Origin: Chlamydiota bacterium
GTDB taxonomy: Bacteria; Chlamydiota; Chlamydiia; Chlamydiales; Rhabdochlamydiaceae
Direction of reading: 5' to 3'
Assembly (NCBI GenBank): GCA_021772335.1
Contig: JAJFMD010000004.1
Location: forward strand, 1 to 64,000
DNA length: 64,000 nt
The position numbers were made by a program, and so were the translations under genes. This document shows, piece after piece, positions 55,401 through 63,004 of this stretch (positions are counted from its first letter, which is position 1; each line of letters begins with the position of its first letter). The notes beneath the pieces were generated by a model. The model saw nothing but the letters and a program-made list of their open reading frames with translations. It did no database searches and was not told the origin of the DNA.

Positions 55401-58198
55401 ATCCAGATATCGATCAAGCGCTCGTCATAACGATTGGATCAAATCGCTACAATCAACAACTTTGTGGTTGTATTATACCCATTGCTGATTCTAGTCCCCA
55501 GGACAAGTTAGAGAATATTATCACTGATGAAAATCAGCGCTCACAATTTACTTTAGAGCAAAAAGGAACTGAACAAATTTCCTCTCAAGATGTTTCCATT
55601 GAGCTAAAAAGAAGTGATCAATCCCCGGCAAAGTTTCTTCGGAAATCTCACCGTCACTTTGACGGCTCCAAAATTCAGAAAGATTCTCTACTCAACTGGC
55701 TTAATCAATCATTACGTTCTCCCCAAATTAAAGGAAACAATCAAATCCTTGATAACGATCTTCTCTCAACTCTTTTCCAATCAATAGCTATTTTAGATGT
55801 CGACTCAGCTTTGCCCAAGTTTCCCTATCCCTCCGCTGGAAGTCTCTATCCTGTACAAGTTTTCTTTTCTTCGAATGGAAAAGATTCCCTCATCCCTGAA
55901 GGGGTCTATTATTACCATCCAAAAGCCCATCAGCTTATTCAAGTTTCAAAAGAATATAGCGATAAGTCCTCATCTCTATCTTTCATAGAAAAAAAAGAAG
56001 CAATTGCACCCCTGTACGGCCACTATTCAACCCATCTCTCCCAAATTGAAGCTGGATGTATGACCTCTTTTATTCTGAGATTTTTTGAAAGGCAAAAGAT
56101 TTCTGCAACGTTAGATTTTTCGGGAAATTCTTTATTGAGAATGGAATTGACAACCTCTTCAAATCAAGAAGTACACTATCCAGAAGTTTATATCTTTATC
56201 AAACAAGATGCAGTTGAGTCTTTCAAAGGGGGATGGTATCACTACAATCTATCTTCTCAATCTCTTATGGAATCTGGAGACCACACTCCATTTGAAGTTC
56301 TCCCATCTCTTGAAGATACCTACTCAATACTAACAAGCGCTTCAGGCGGCATTTTCTTTGTTCAAAAAGAGTCTGATAACGCCTTTCACAAGCACATTTT
56401 GACTTTTGCAGGATACTTCAGCCAACAGCTTATGGATTTTGGCATCAAACATCGCATTGGTGGATGTCCGCTTGTCAGACTAGATTCGAAAGGAATCTCA
56501 TCAATAAATCAGGTATGTCAAGGCGGCAAAGCAATTCATTATTTCCTCTTTGGTCCTACCACTGTAGAGCAAATGACAGACATCAGTACTTCAAATTATC
56601 CGACAAATGCCTTTGTACATACTCTTCAAAAATTCCTGAGATCAAAACTTCCCGAATATATGGTTCCAGAAACTTTTCTTCAACTCGAGAAATTTCCTCT
56701 AACTGCAAATGGAAAAGTAGACCTTAAAATTTTGAAAAAGCAATTTGAGAGTCAAGGTTCCAAAAAGCGAAATATTACTCCTCCATCTACCATGACCGAA
56801 AAAAAACTTTTTAAGATTTGGAAGGATGTTCTTTCTCGAGAAACAATAGGCATCGATGACAACTTTTTTGAGATAGGAGGAAACTCTCTACTCATGACAA
56901 AAATGGCTCTTTTAGTTCGAAAAAAATTTAATGTAGATATTCCTCTTAATGTTTTTTTCAACTCCACAACAATCAAATCTTTATCAGATGGTATTGAGAA
57001 TCAACAGACCTCTACAAATCCTGAATTAGAAGAGCATATCAAAGACATCAGCATTTGTGATCACCTGCAATTTAACCTTACTGATAAACCACTAGGTGGG
57101 AGAACTCTTTTAACAGGGGCTACAGGATTTTTAGGCTCTCATATTCTCTCAGATCTTCTTTCAAATTCAGAAAATCTTATCTACTGCCTTGTAAGGGCCA
57201 AAAGCGAACGGGAAGCTCGGCAAAGAATTGAAGAAAGTCAGAAAAAATTTCGATTAGGTAATACTACAGATAATCCAAGAATTATTCCGATCTTAGGAGA
57301 TCTTTCAAAACCTCATCTGGGATTGTCTAAAGAAGACCTTCAAATGATAAAAAGTAATATCAATTCTATCATTCATAACGGAGCTCACGTACATCACATA
57401 TTCGATTACAACAAACTTCGCAAAACAAATGTCTTGAGCACTTCTAGTCTGCTTGAAATTGCTTCTAAACATAACATACCATTTGTCTACGTTTCTTCTC
57501 TTCTATCTATCGTTGATCAAGACAATCAAGGACACCTCAAAGAAGAATTTCCTTCTGGAGAAACTCAGGGCCTTTATGGAGGCTATCAAAAGACAAAATG
57601 GGTTAATGAGATGATACTCAAAAAGGCTTTTGAAAAAGGCTTAGATGTCCGAATCTTCAGGCCCAATACAATTTGCGGCCAAAGTTCAACAGGTATAAGC
57701 GCTTATGCTTCAGACCATTTTCTCAGACTTGTTAAAGGCTGTATACAAATGGGAGTTGCTCCAATTTGGAATGCAGCTATTGATTTATTACCCGTAGATT
57801 ATGTCAGCGAATCCATCGTTCAAATTTCAAAACAAGCAGCAGTTCCAAGCCCTATCTTTAATCTTACAAGTCGATCCATATTTACATGGACTCAGTTAAT
57901 AGAGTGGTTGATAGAACGAGGCTATCGCATTAAACTTATCCCTGCAGAAATATGGAGAACAAAACATCTTTCAAACATAGATTCTCAAAATGCCTTATTC
58001 CCTTTCCTAGCAATCTATCTTTCTTCACAAGCGGATCATGAAACAACTTCATCAGATTCTCCTTTGATGGTAGCAAATCACAAAAGCTACCTCGATCAAA
58101 TTCAAAAAATGGGGCTTAGAGAACCCTCTGTTACCCCCGCATATCTCAACAATATTTTCACGTACCTAGAAAAACAAAATTTTTTACAACTATCGTAA
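49493..58198 (+). CDS. NRPS2: C-A(basic)-T-Cy-A(Cys)[Ox]-T-Reductase
   Basis: 2901-aa synthetase. Order: C with PHIVADGKS (about 164, first His replaced by Pro); A1 with FTSGSTGKPKG (624), VYGPTEC (766), SGKVD (962); T GGHSL (1019); heterocyclisation domain with DALIMDGWS (1217) and TQTPQVWLD (1458); A2 with FTSGSTGTPKG (1695) and QVKVRGHRIELGE (1950); FMN oxidase domain inserted between A8 and A10 (about 2030-2290, YPSAGSLYP at 2112); NGKVD (2406); T GGNSL (2462); thioester reductase with GATGFLG (2542) and YGGYQKTKW (2694). The A2 pocket reads DLYNLSLIWK, the cysteine code, so Cy plus Ox gives a thiazole. The A1 pocket reads DVWEINVDDK, with acidic residues suited to a cationic side chain such as diaminopropionate or its guanidine. 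The reductase releases an aldehyde or alcohol. Confidence 0.95.
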   Translation: MTNDLTIKQLREALQKKASQSLSDKEDKKPLITVHNQEFYPLSSTQKRLYFNHHFSENSTAYNLSAKIKISGIINPELLQKSFQDLVARHVILRTSFEEVDGEVIQRVHEHIDFSLTTCKNPHETLSEAFNQFVQVFDLSYPPLIRAQLFQVDTTENYLLIDLPHIVADGKSMSILLKDIINLYLKKQLPPLEIQFKDFACWQQDQLLQKRFQSAKNYWLNHLKNESSLLTFQKKASLKKNLTQNGAAFSFSFEAKNSQIIKNFCSKQRITPYILFMSIYQIFLSKICNVKEVIVGSSSEGRMDTSLQNICGPFINTLPIKGILSPQKSFSQFLDEMKETCLNAIQNQYFPLEEILNQLNYSSSSTEFIQTFFDLHQDHILKTDFLGIEFEILPIVSSDSKFPLSLEIIDKGDNFQCHFEFDYSYFSNADIQTFSEAFKSLSLSVIENSDQLIMNLPLISNQKLAGAQPDSKIDHKDKLFLDYFREHVQKTPNKIAACLNHSQLSYETLDMMSSHVARHLLFEGIREDDCIAFYFERSLEFLIGMLAAFKIGAAYIPLDLSAPRQRILNLLQESRAKVVLTKQKHSWINSSQFVISALLQNEIPEIQFEYPLDPCNIAYTIFTSGSTGKPKGVAIEHRGMVNHLIAKVKDFNLTHCDIIAQTSSQTFDVSVWQFLAPLMVGGKVVIIPDEDAWSVWPLVQSLNQFMCSIYETVPSHMSILIKELTQEKSAPSLPHLRCLILNGEPFYSHLFSSWKNLYPTLQLANVYGPTECSDDVTHFLIPPDFQTLDLTIPIGEIIGNLKGFVLDKFLCNTLPNMKGELYIEGIGLARGYLYQPALTAETFIPSPFSQSQRMYKTGDLVSYSEHRVLQHYGRIDTQVKINGRRLEIGEVEFAINQFPELSQAVVIQNGKENRQHLTCYVSFKDKVNLDSLISYLEDNVPSYMIPLRQNIFVIDTFPLLPSGKVDKNQLKKINTNTKQQIDKKLQKARGPIEISLHTIWEDILKRREIDVRDNFFQIGGHSLMATQLMGRILKDFGIKIPIQTIYQNPTISQLAQSINEKKLQAPNESHVSLPQIVPDLEKRNEPFPMTEIQQAYWLGRKGIFSLGDVSVHVYAEYECSDLNLYQLEQAWNQLINRHDALRIVFREDGSQCILAPPSYYKIDCLDLTTASPEKIESTQSEYRAKYSHEIFPSDVWPLFAIRAIRTPHAIRLYLSFDALIMDGWSVDILFNEWIQLYKNPEIKLLPLELSFRDYVLSAETFKQHPQYIEDKNYWLSRLESFPGAPDLPIVKQPDQIKNQHFSRCIKRIPKIEWEKAQALIQKKMMSPTGFLAFLFSEILYLYSNSSQFSINLTLFDRPPLHDQINDIVGDFTSLTLLEIDREFQSTFESRAKKMQSQLWGDLDHHLFGGIEFIRELAKASQGNGSREFPVVLTSVLGLDDQQNVDLEKFFGQEIFSITQTPQVWLDFKAYEVSGDLIIEWDYVTELFEPGFIESMHTSYIQLFNTLCHTESAWEVSTLSSISEKQIIVKEAYNATEKTYPDCLMFSKIDAFDSSLKRTPAIIDQDLQLSYESLKTLTDKLASQLHSLGLCKNSLVAIVMNKGWEQVVATIAIQKAGGAYLPIDANLPKERIEQLLDLGNTSIAITQNHLQNSLLSMSYINDNGCSVLTIDKITSPTLSSASQDYNISDLAYVIFTSGSTGTPKGVMIDHQAAMNTIFAINDQFKVTSQDKVLALSNLNFDLSVYDIFGLLSAGGSLVIPDESKIKDPSYWADLIIKHTITIWNTVPMFMQMFIEYLYEAPEAVTNSLRDTLRIILLSGDWIPLDLPKKISLFFPNARIISLGGATEASIWSIYYEIDPIQNYSNSIPYGFPLPNQTFYVLDKEGSDKPDFVPGELYIGGKGLAKGYWKDSEKTQAAFIEHPRLGRIYKTGDYGVFKPKIGIEFLGRKDTQVKVRGHRIELGEIASKLKNHPDIDQALVITIGSNRYNQQLCGCIIPIADSSPQDKLENIITDENQRSQFTLEQKGTEQISSQDVSIELKRSDQSPAKFLRKSHRHFDGSKIQKDSLLNWLNQSLRSPQIKGNNQILDNDLLSTLFQSIAILDVDSALPKFPYPSAGSLYPVQVFFSSNGKDSLIPEGVYYYHPKAHQLIQVSKEYSDKSSSLSFIEKKEAIAPLYGHYSTHLSQIEAGCMTSFILRFFERQKISATLDFSGNSLLRMELTTSSNQEVHYPEVYIFIKQDAVESFKGGWYHYNLSSQSLMESGDHTPFEVLPSLEDTYSILTSASGGIFFVQKESDNAFHKHILTFAGYFSQQLMDFGIKHRIGGCPLVRLDSKGISSINQVCQGGKAIHYFLFGPTTVEQMTDISTSNYPTNAFVHTLQKFLRSKLPEYMVPETFLQLEKFPLTANGKVDLKILKKQFESQGSKKRNITPPSTMTEKKLFKIWKDVLSRETIGIDDNFFEIGGNSLLMTKMALLVRKKFNVDIPLNVFFNSTTIKSLSDGIENQQTSTNPELEEHIKDISICDHLQFNLTDKPLGGRTLLTGATGFLGSHILSDLLSNSENLIYCLVRAKSEREARQRIEESQKKFRLGNTTDNPRIIPILGDLSKPHLGLSKEDLQMIKSNINSIIHNGAHVHHIFDYNKLRKTNVLSTSSLLEIASKHNIPFVYVSSLLSIVDQDNQGHLKEEFPSGETQGLYGGYQKTKWVNEMILKKAFEKGLDVRIFRPNTICGQSSTGISAYASDHFLRLVKGCIQMGVAPIWNAAIDLLPVDYVSESIVQISKQAAVPSPIFNLTSRSIFTWTQLIEWLIERGYRIKLIPAEIWRTKHLSNIDSQNALFPFLAIYLSSQADHETTSSDSPLMVANHKSYLDQIQKMGLREPSVTPAYLNNIFTYLEKQNFLQLS

Positions 58199-58205
58199 GG
58201 AAACT

Positions 58206-59621
58206 ATGAAAAAAGCAGCATTTTTGTTCTTTTCCAGTTTTATGATCTCAACACTCTTAGCTCAATTGCCTGGAAGACTCGGACAAAATAAAATTTCTCA
58301 TGCAAAATTTGGAGATTGCGAAATCTTTTTCTATATGGATCAGGAAAAGTCAACTCTAGCAAATAATCTCATAGAAAATGTCAATGAAGAGATGATGATT
58401 ACCCTTGGAACTGCAGCTCTTCCTTGTCCTACTAAAGAAATACTAGTTCAAGCAATTAAATACCCAGATCGAGATCCGCAAGGGACAAAAATCTTAGCTG
58501 AATATGCTAAAAATGTTCACAGCATAGCAGAACATAGACTAGGCATCCAGATGACTGGATTAACTTGGTATATGAATCTCAACTTAAACTGGGAAGCATT
58601 AAAAATTCATCATGATCGGTTCTCTCAACAGTACCATTTTATGGAAGAAAATGGGCTTCCTCCTGAAAACTATACTCTCGTTCAGGATTTAACTTTAATT
58701 GACTGGCAAATGAGTGAAGGAACAGTAGCAGGTACAATGATTCAAGATGGCAAGTTTGGAGATCGCTATATCTTGTGTCTATTTCCAAATGAAGTCGTTG
58801 GAACTTTTTATACCGAACCTGCATACCAACTAACTCTCAAAACTCCTGATAGGTATCCTGGACACATTAGTATGCCACCTCACTCAACAATTGCACCAAT
58901 GGACATGTGTAGCAATGACTCATGCGGATCCTCAAAAGGCAAAAGAATGAGTACTGCGGTTCGTGGAGTCGTTCCTACAGAGCAAATTAATGATTTGAAA
59001 AACCAAAGCGAATCGATTCCTGTCAATCGAAGACATCCCAAGCTCTTTCAGTATGGCGCAGGTGCTGAATACGCAAATGGTATAGTCATTCAACCTCTCT
59101 CTGACAAGTTTTTAACTGTTAATACACTCGATGCAAGGATGCTAGGGGAGAAAGATAATATTACATATTCCCAACTATCACTTGCTAGCAATGCTTTTAT
59201 TATTGAACATCTTGGATCCGTTTTTGACATTCCAATTCAAAAAGCCAATATTCAGGCGCTTAGATTAACAAAAAAGGATAATGGATTTAGTGATCTTAGA
59301 ATTAAAAAAACTCAAAAAAATTCAAAAATGAGGGTTATACTCATTAATTCTTCTAAAGTCCCCCATGGCTATCGTTTCTTCAATCTTGCTGAGAATTCCA
59401 CAAAAAAAGGGTTCCCATGGATTCAACTATACGAACTGAATCCTGGTTACGCTATGGAAATCCCCTACAAAGAACTAAAAAATATTTCTTTGGCTCCTTG
59501 CGAAGAACTTTTATACAGAAATGAAAGATATGATGCTCTAAATGATACCAAATCAGAATTATTGCCCAAAATTGCGACTCATATGGATGTTTTTGTATTT
59601 GAGGTTCCCGATGGCATTTGA
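58206..59621 (+). CDS. Secreted protein of unknown family, paralogue 3
   Basis: 471-aa protein with a signal peptide (MKKAAFLFFSSFMISTLLA). The closest relative in the window is the gene at 41805-43265: shared LPGRLGQN, AKFGDCEIFFYM, VQDLTLIDWQMSEGT, SSKGKRMSTAVRGVV and KGFPWIQLYEL. Starts 7 bp after NRPS2 and overlaps the deiminase gene by 11 bp, so it is firmly inside the plus-strand operon. No known catalytic motif. That each of the two operons contains this family argues for a specific role in making, moving or resisting the product. Confidence 0.78.
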   Translation: MKKAAFLFFSSFMISTLLAQLPGRLGQNKISHAKFGDCEIFFYMDQEKSTLANNLIENVNEEMMITLGTAALPCPTKEILVQAIKYPDRDPQGTKILAEYAKNVHSIAEHRLGIQMTGLTWYMNLNLNWEALKIHHDRFSQQYHFMEENGLPPENYTLVQDLTLIDWQMSEGTVAGTMIQDGKFGDRYILCLFPNEVVGTFYTEPAYQLTLKTPDRYPGHISMPPHSTIAPMDMCSNDSCGSSKGKRMSTAVRGVVPTEQINDLKNQSESIPVNRRHPKLFQYGAGAEYANGIVIQPLSDKFLTVNTLDARMLGEKDNITYSQLSLASNAFIIEHLGSVFDIPIQKANIQALRLTKKDNGFSDLRIKKTQKNSKMRVILINSSKVPHGYRFFNLAENSTKKGFPWIQLYELNPGYAMEIPYKELKNISLAPCEELLYRNERYDALNDTKSELLPKIATHMDVFVFEVPDGI

Positions 59622-60897
59622 CTTTCCCCCAACGGTTGTTGAAGTTTTCCAAGTTGAGGAGAAAAAAACTGAAAATATTATCGAAAATCAATTGTTTCCT
59701 CACGGAATGCTTGCTGCTGAATTTGAAGAACAAGAATCTCTTTGGCTCTCATGGCAATGGGGCGGGGCAAAAAAGAACTATCCTTACTACACAGTCCTTT
59801 TAGATATCATTGCCTCTCTTCAAGGCAATGGACAAATTAATATTATCTGTAACTCAAGTAATGATATTCAAAGAATCAAAAACCTGCTTTACAAAAAAAA
59901 CCTATTAGCAAATCACATTGTTTTTTTTTCCATAGGCTCGTCAACAATTTGGATAAGAGACACAGGACCAAATTTTGTCAAAACATCTTCCAATGAGAAG
60001 AGACTCGCTTGCTTCCAATTTGATGATTGGGGTTACGGAATTTCGACTGATTCTATCGATCATTTTATTCCTGAAAAGCTATCGCAAAATTTGAAATTGC
60101 CCAAAATCATAGCATCGATTGTAAGTGAAGGAGGGAATCGAGAAATTAATGGACAGGGAACTCTCATTGCAGTTGAAGAAGTCGAATTACAAAGAAATCC
60201 TCAGCGAACAAAAAAAGATATTGAAGAACAATTTAACCAAGTTCTAGGAATAACGAAGACAATTTGGCTGCCTCAAGGACTTTATGAAGATTCTCAGGTT
60301 ACAAAATGTCAATTAGTTGATGCCTATGGGAGAAAATGTTTCACAACCTTCAACCCTGGAGGACATATAGATGAGTTTTGTCGATTTATCGATGCCAATA
60401 CCATTTTACTTGCCCAAGTTCCCGAAAATAGTCACAAACATCCCGTTGATCGAGAAAATGCAAAACGCTTAGAAAAATGCTACGATATATTGTCCCAAGA
60501 GGTCGACCAAGATGGTCAACCATTTAGTATTATCCGAGTGCCTACGCCACCTGTTTCCTATGATGTCTTTCATCCCAAAGACCCTTTCTTCGAACACTTT
60601 CTGGACTACACCTTCCCTCCAAATCCTCACTTTCCAGAGGGACGATTTCCTGTTCAATCTTCATATAGAGTTGTTGTTCCAAAAAGCTATTTAAACTTTG
60701 TAATATTCAACCGAGTTGTTCTCATACCTAAGTATTGGAGTAAAGGCGCACCTATCTCTTTAAAAACCACTGATGAGTACGTTCTTCATCTTTTTACAAA
60801 ATTATTTCCTAATAAAACGATCAAACAAATTAATCCTTACCATGCTAATCTGGCTGGCGGTGGGTTACACTGTATGACTCTCAATGGACCTAAATAA
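59611..60897 (+). CDS. Agmatine deiminase / peptidyl-arginine deiminase family enzyme
   Basis: 428-aa guanidino-group-modifying enzyme. All active-site blocks are visible: IWIRDTGPNF, SEGGNREINGQGTL, PGGHIDEFCRFID and the nucleophile Cys in GGGLHCMTLNGP. Family members hydrolyse a guanidine to a ureido group plus ammonia. The N-terminal LWLSWQWGG is also family-typical. ATG at 59611 with GAGG 6 nt upstream is preferred to the longer frame from 59542. With the amidinotransferase of the other operon it could turn a guanidino residue into a ureido residue; that pairing is inference. Confidence 0.9.
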   Translation: MAFDFPPTVVEVFQVEEKKTENIIENQLFPHGMLAAEFEEQESLWLSWQWGGAKKNYPYYTVLLDIIASLQGNGQINIICNSSNDIQRIKNLLYKKNLLANHIVFFSIGSSTIWIRDTGPNFVKTSSNEKRLACFQFDDWGYGISTDSIDHFIPEKLSQNLKLPKIIASIVSEGGNREINGQGTLIAVEEVELQRNPQRTKKDIEEQFNQVLGITKTIWLPQGLYEDSQVTKCQLVDAYGRKCFTTFNPGGHIDEFCRFIDANTILLAQVPENSHKHPVDRENAKRLEKCYDILSQEVDQDGQPFSIIRVPTPPVSYDVFHPKDPFFEHFLDYTFPPNPHFPEGRFPVQSSYRVVVPKSYLNFVIFNRVVLIPKYWSKGAPISLKTTDEYVLHLFTKLFPNKTIKQINPYHANLAGGGLHCMTLNGPK

Positions 60898-63004
60898 CAT
60901 GTTACCAGTAGAAACAAATCATACCCTTCAGAAAGTCATTACTCAAATTCATGAAAACAATATTCCCACATTTTTAATTCCTACAAAGTTCATCTCTCCA
61001 GAAGCTGCTCTCATAGGACAATTTTTTCATATGATTTGCAATGATCGATGCCTTCAAAAAACTCGCTATAAATCCTTCTTCTGCAATTCCAGAATTGAAG
61101 CACTTCAGGGAGTTATTAAGATATTTCGACAACATGCAAAACCTTATCAGTCCAAGACCATTCTTGTTTTTGATTCCAGCAATGCCTTTCAAAGATTTTT
61201 AGATCCCTGTCACCGCCAAGAATCTGGTCTAATTCCAGGGATTACCTTTCTAAATGACATCACAGCATTCAGAGAAAAAATTACCCCTAATTCTCTCCAA
61301 GGAGTTGTTTTTTACGCTACCAATCATGATGAATTGAATCATGCAGGTTCTATCTTCTCTGAATGTAGTGAGAAAAATATTTTATGTGCGCTTGGGCTAT
61401 CTGATCTCCTCGAAGAAGAGTCCTTTCAAAACCCTTTTACTCTCACGCATGCTCCTGATGCTTTTTTCTTTGGAGAAAGTTTTACAGACTCTCAAGTTCC
61501 ATTTGGCACCTTCTCAATGTCAGAAAAATGTTACCGTCCTTGGGATAATTTAGAAAACTGCCTCACACATTCTTCAACCTATAGTGGAAATTTATTAACT
61601 CTGAAATACATTCTTGAAAAATTTCATTCTCACAAACTCTTTGAGAATATTTCCTATCCAAAAACACGCAAAGAAATAGTTCGTATGTATAGCGCCTATG
61701 TAAATCCACATGCAGCAATTATCTATGGATCTCTCAATTTATCTCCTGAAGTATCTTCTTCACAAGGCTCATGGCTTACATCCCCTGATAAAAATCAGCC
61801 TAAACTCCTTGACTGCATAGGGAACAGTGGTTGCAGTCTTAGAGGCCATAACCCCAATGATATCATTCCACATGTAGTCAACAAACATAGTCATGAGCAC
61901 AATTACCAAAAGGATCTCGAAGATCAGTTGTTACAACTTACACAACTGGAACATCTCTTTCCGGCAACAAGTGGCTCGATAGCTGTGGAAATAGCTATTC
62001 AAGTTGCCTTGTTAGCCGTAAAGAAAAGGAAAATCCTATCCTTTTATGATAATTACTCTGGAAAAACTCTGGGAGCTCTAAGTCTTGATGGATATGAAGA
62101 AGTCAAGAGGTCGTTTTATCCACTTTTTGATTCAGTCATATTTTTTGATCCTTTTGCAAAGGACGCTCCATCAAAACTTGAACAGATAATCATTTCTGAA
62201 GACGTTGGAATTGTATGGTTTGAGATATTGCAAGGAAATACGATACAAGAAATCCCCATGCCTGTCTTAGAGAAGTTGAAAAGTTTACAGACTTCGCATG
62301 ATATCATCATTGGTGTTGATGAAATCCTTACAGGATGCTATCGCACAGGAAAATTCCTTATTTCTCAACATTTCAACCTTCTCCCTGACGTGATTACATT
62401 ATCAAAGGGATTGAGTGACATGACCTTTCCTTTTGCATGCGCAATGGTCTCAGATAAAATTTATTCACAAGCCTATAAGAAAAGCTCTGACTCAATAGAG
62501 CTCTATTCAACCTTGTATTCTAACCAATTTGCTGCACATATTGCTCTTAACGCTCTCTCTCAAGCAAAGAAATTTTCTTTAGGTGCCAATGCTGAAATGA
62601 TGGGCAAGAAAATCCGGGAAGATCTGACACATTCTATCAAACAAACCAAACTTTTCAAAGAAATCAGAGGTCGAGGCCTTTTGCTCTATGTTGCACCCAC
62701 CCCAAATTTACTGAGCGTTAAGGTGCTTGGAAAAGATATCTTTGGATTTATATTTTCAAGTTATCTCGTACGAGAACATCAAGTTTTCCTATTTAACTGT
62801 AGAGTAACTCCGTCCTTAACAATCACTCATTCTGAAACAGAATTCCTGAAAAGCAACTTTGAAGCTGCAATAAAATATTTGACATCAGCGCAATTATTTC
62901 TCGAGACGCTTAAAGTTGTCACAACCATCTATTTGAAAAGTTTTTTTCATCGATTCAAGCGATTTAAGGATAGCCTTAATCACACTTCAAAACCTTTTTC
63001 ATGA
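60884..63004 (+). CDS. Double class III aminotransferase (inactive plus active half)
   Basis: 706-aa protein made of two related halves. The C-terminal half (about 300-670) is a class III PLP aminotransferase: ATSGSIAVEIAIQVALLA, GVDEILTGCYRTGKF (PLP Asp) and TLSKGLSDMTFPFA with the PLP Lys. The N-terminal half (about 70-280) has the same late blocks (PDAFFFGESFTDSQVPFGTF, STYSGNLLTLKYIL), but Lys is replaced by Glu, so it cannot bind PLP. Last gene of the plus operon, right after a reductase-terminated NRPS, so transamination of the released aldehyde to an amine is a good guess. Overlaps the deiminase gene by 14 bp. Confidence 0.85.
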   Translation: MDLNNMLPVETNHTLQKVITQIHENNIPTFLIPTKFISPEAALIGQFFHMICNDRCLQKTRYKSFFCNSRIEALQGVIKIFRQHAKPYQSKTILVFDSSNAFQRFLDPCHRQESGLIPGITFLNDITAFREKITPNSLQGVVFYATNHDELNHAGSIFSECSEKNILCALGLSDLLEEESFQNPFTLTHAPDAFFFGESFTDSQVPFGTFSMSEKCYRPWDNLENCLTHSSTYSGNLLTLKYILEKFHSHKLFENISYPKTRKEIVRMYSAYVNPHAAIIYGSLNLSPEVSSSQGSWLTSPDKNQPKLLDCIGNSGCSLRGHNPNDIIPHVVNKHSHEHNYQKDLEDQLLQLTQLEHLFPATSGSIAVEIAIQVALLAVKKRKILSFYDNYSGKTLGALSLDGYEEVKRSFYPLFDSVIFFDPFAKDAPSKLEQIIISEDVGIVWFEILQGNTIQEIPMPVLEKLKSLQTSHDIIIGVDEILTGCYRTGKFLISQHFNLLPDVITLSKGLSDMTFPFACAMVSDKIYSQAYKKSSDSIELYSTLYSNQFAAHIALNALSQAKKFSLGANAEMMGKKIREDLTHSIKQTKLFKEIRGRGLLLYVAPTPNLLSVKVLGKDIFGFIFSSYLVREHQVFLFNCRVTPSLTITHSETEFLKSNFEAAIKYLTSAQLFLETLKVVTTIYLKSFFHRFKRFKDSLNHTSKPFS

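Noticed and set aside
55500-56720. Long insertion in NRPS2 as an assembly error or frameshift
   Set aside because: The frame is open throughout and the insertion has nitroreductase-like motifs at the site where Ox domains are known to be inserted.
57040-58198. Terminal thioesterase domain in NRPS2
   Set aside because: The C terminus has GATGFLG and YGGYQKTKW of a NAD(P)H thioester reductase, with no GxSxG.
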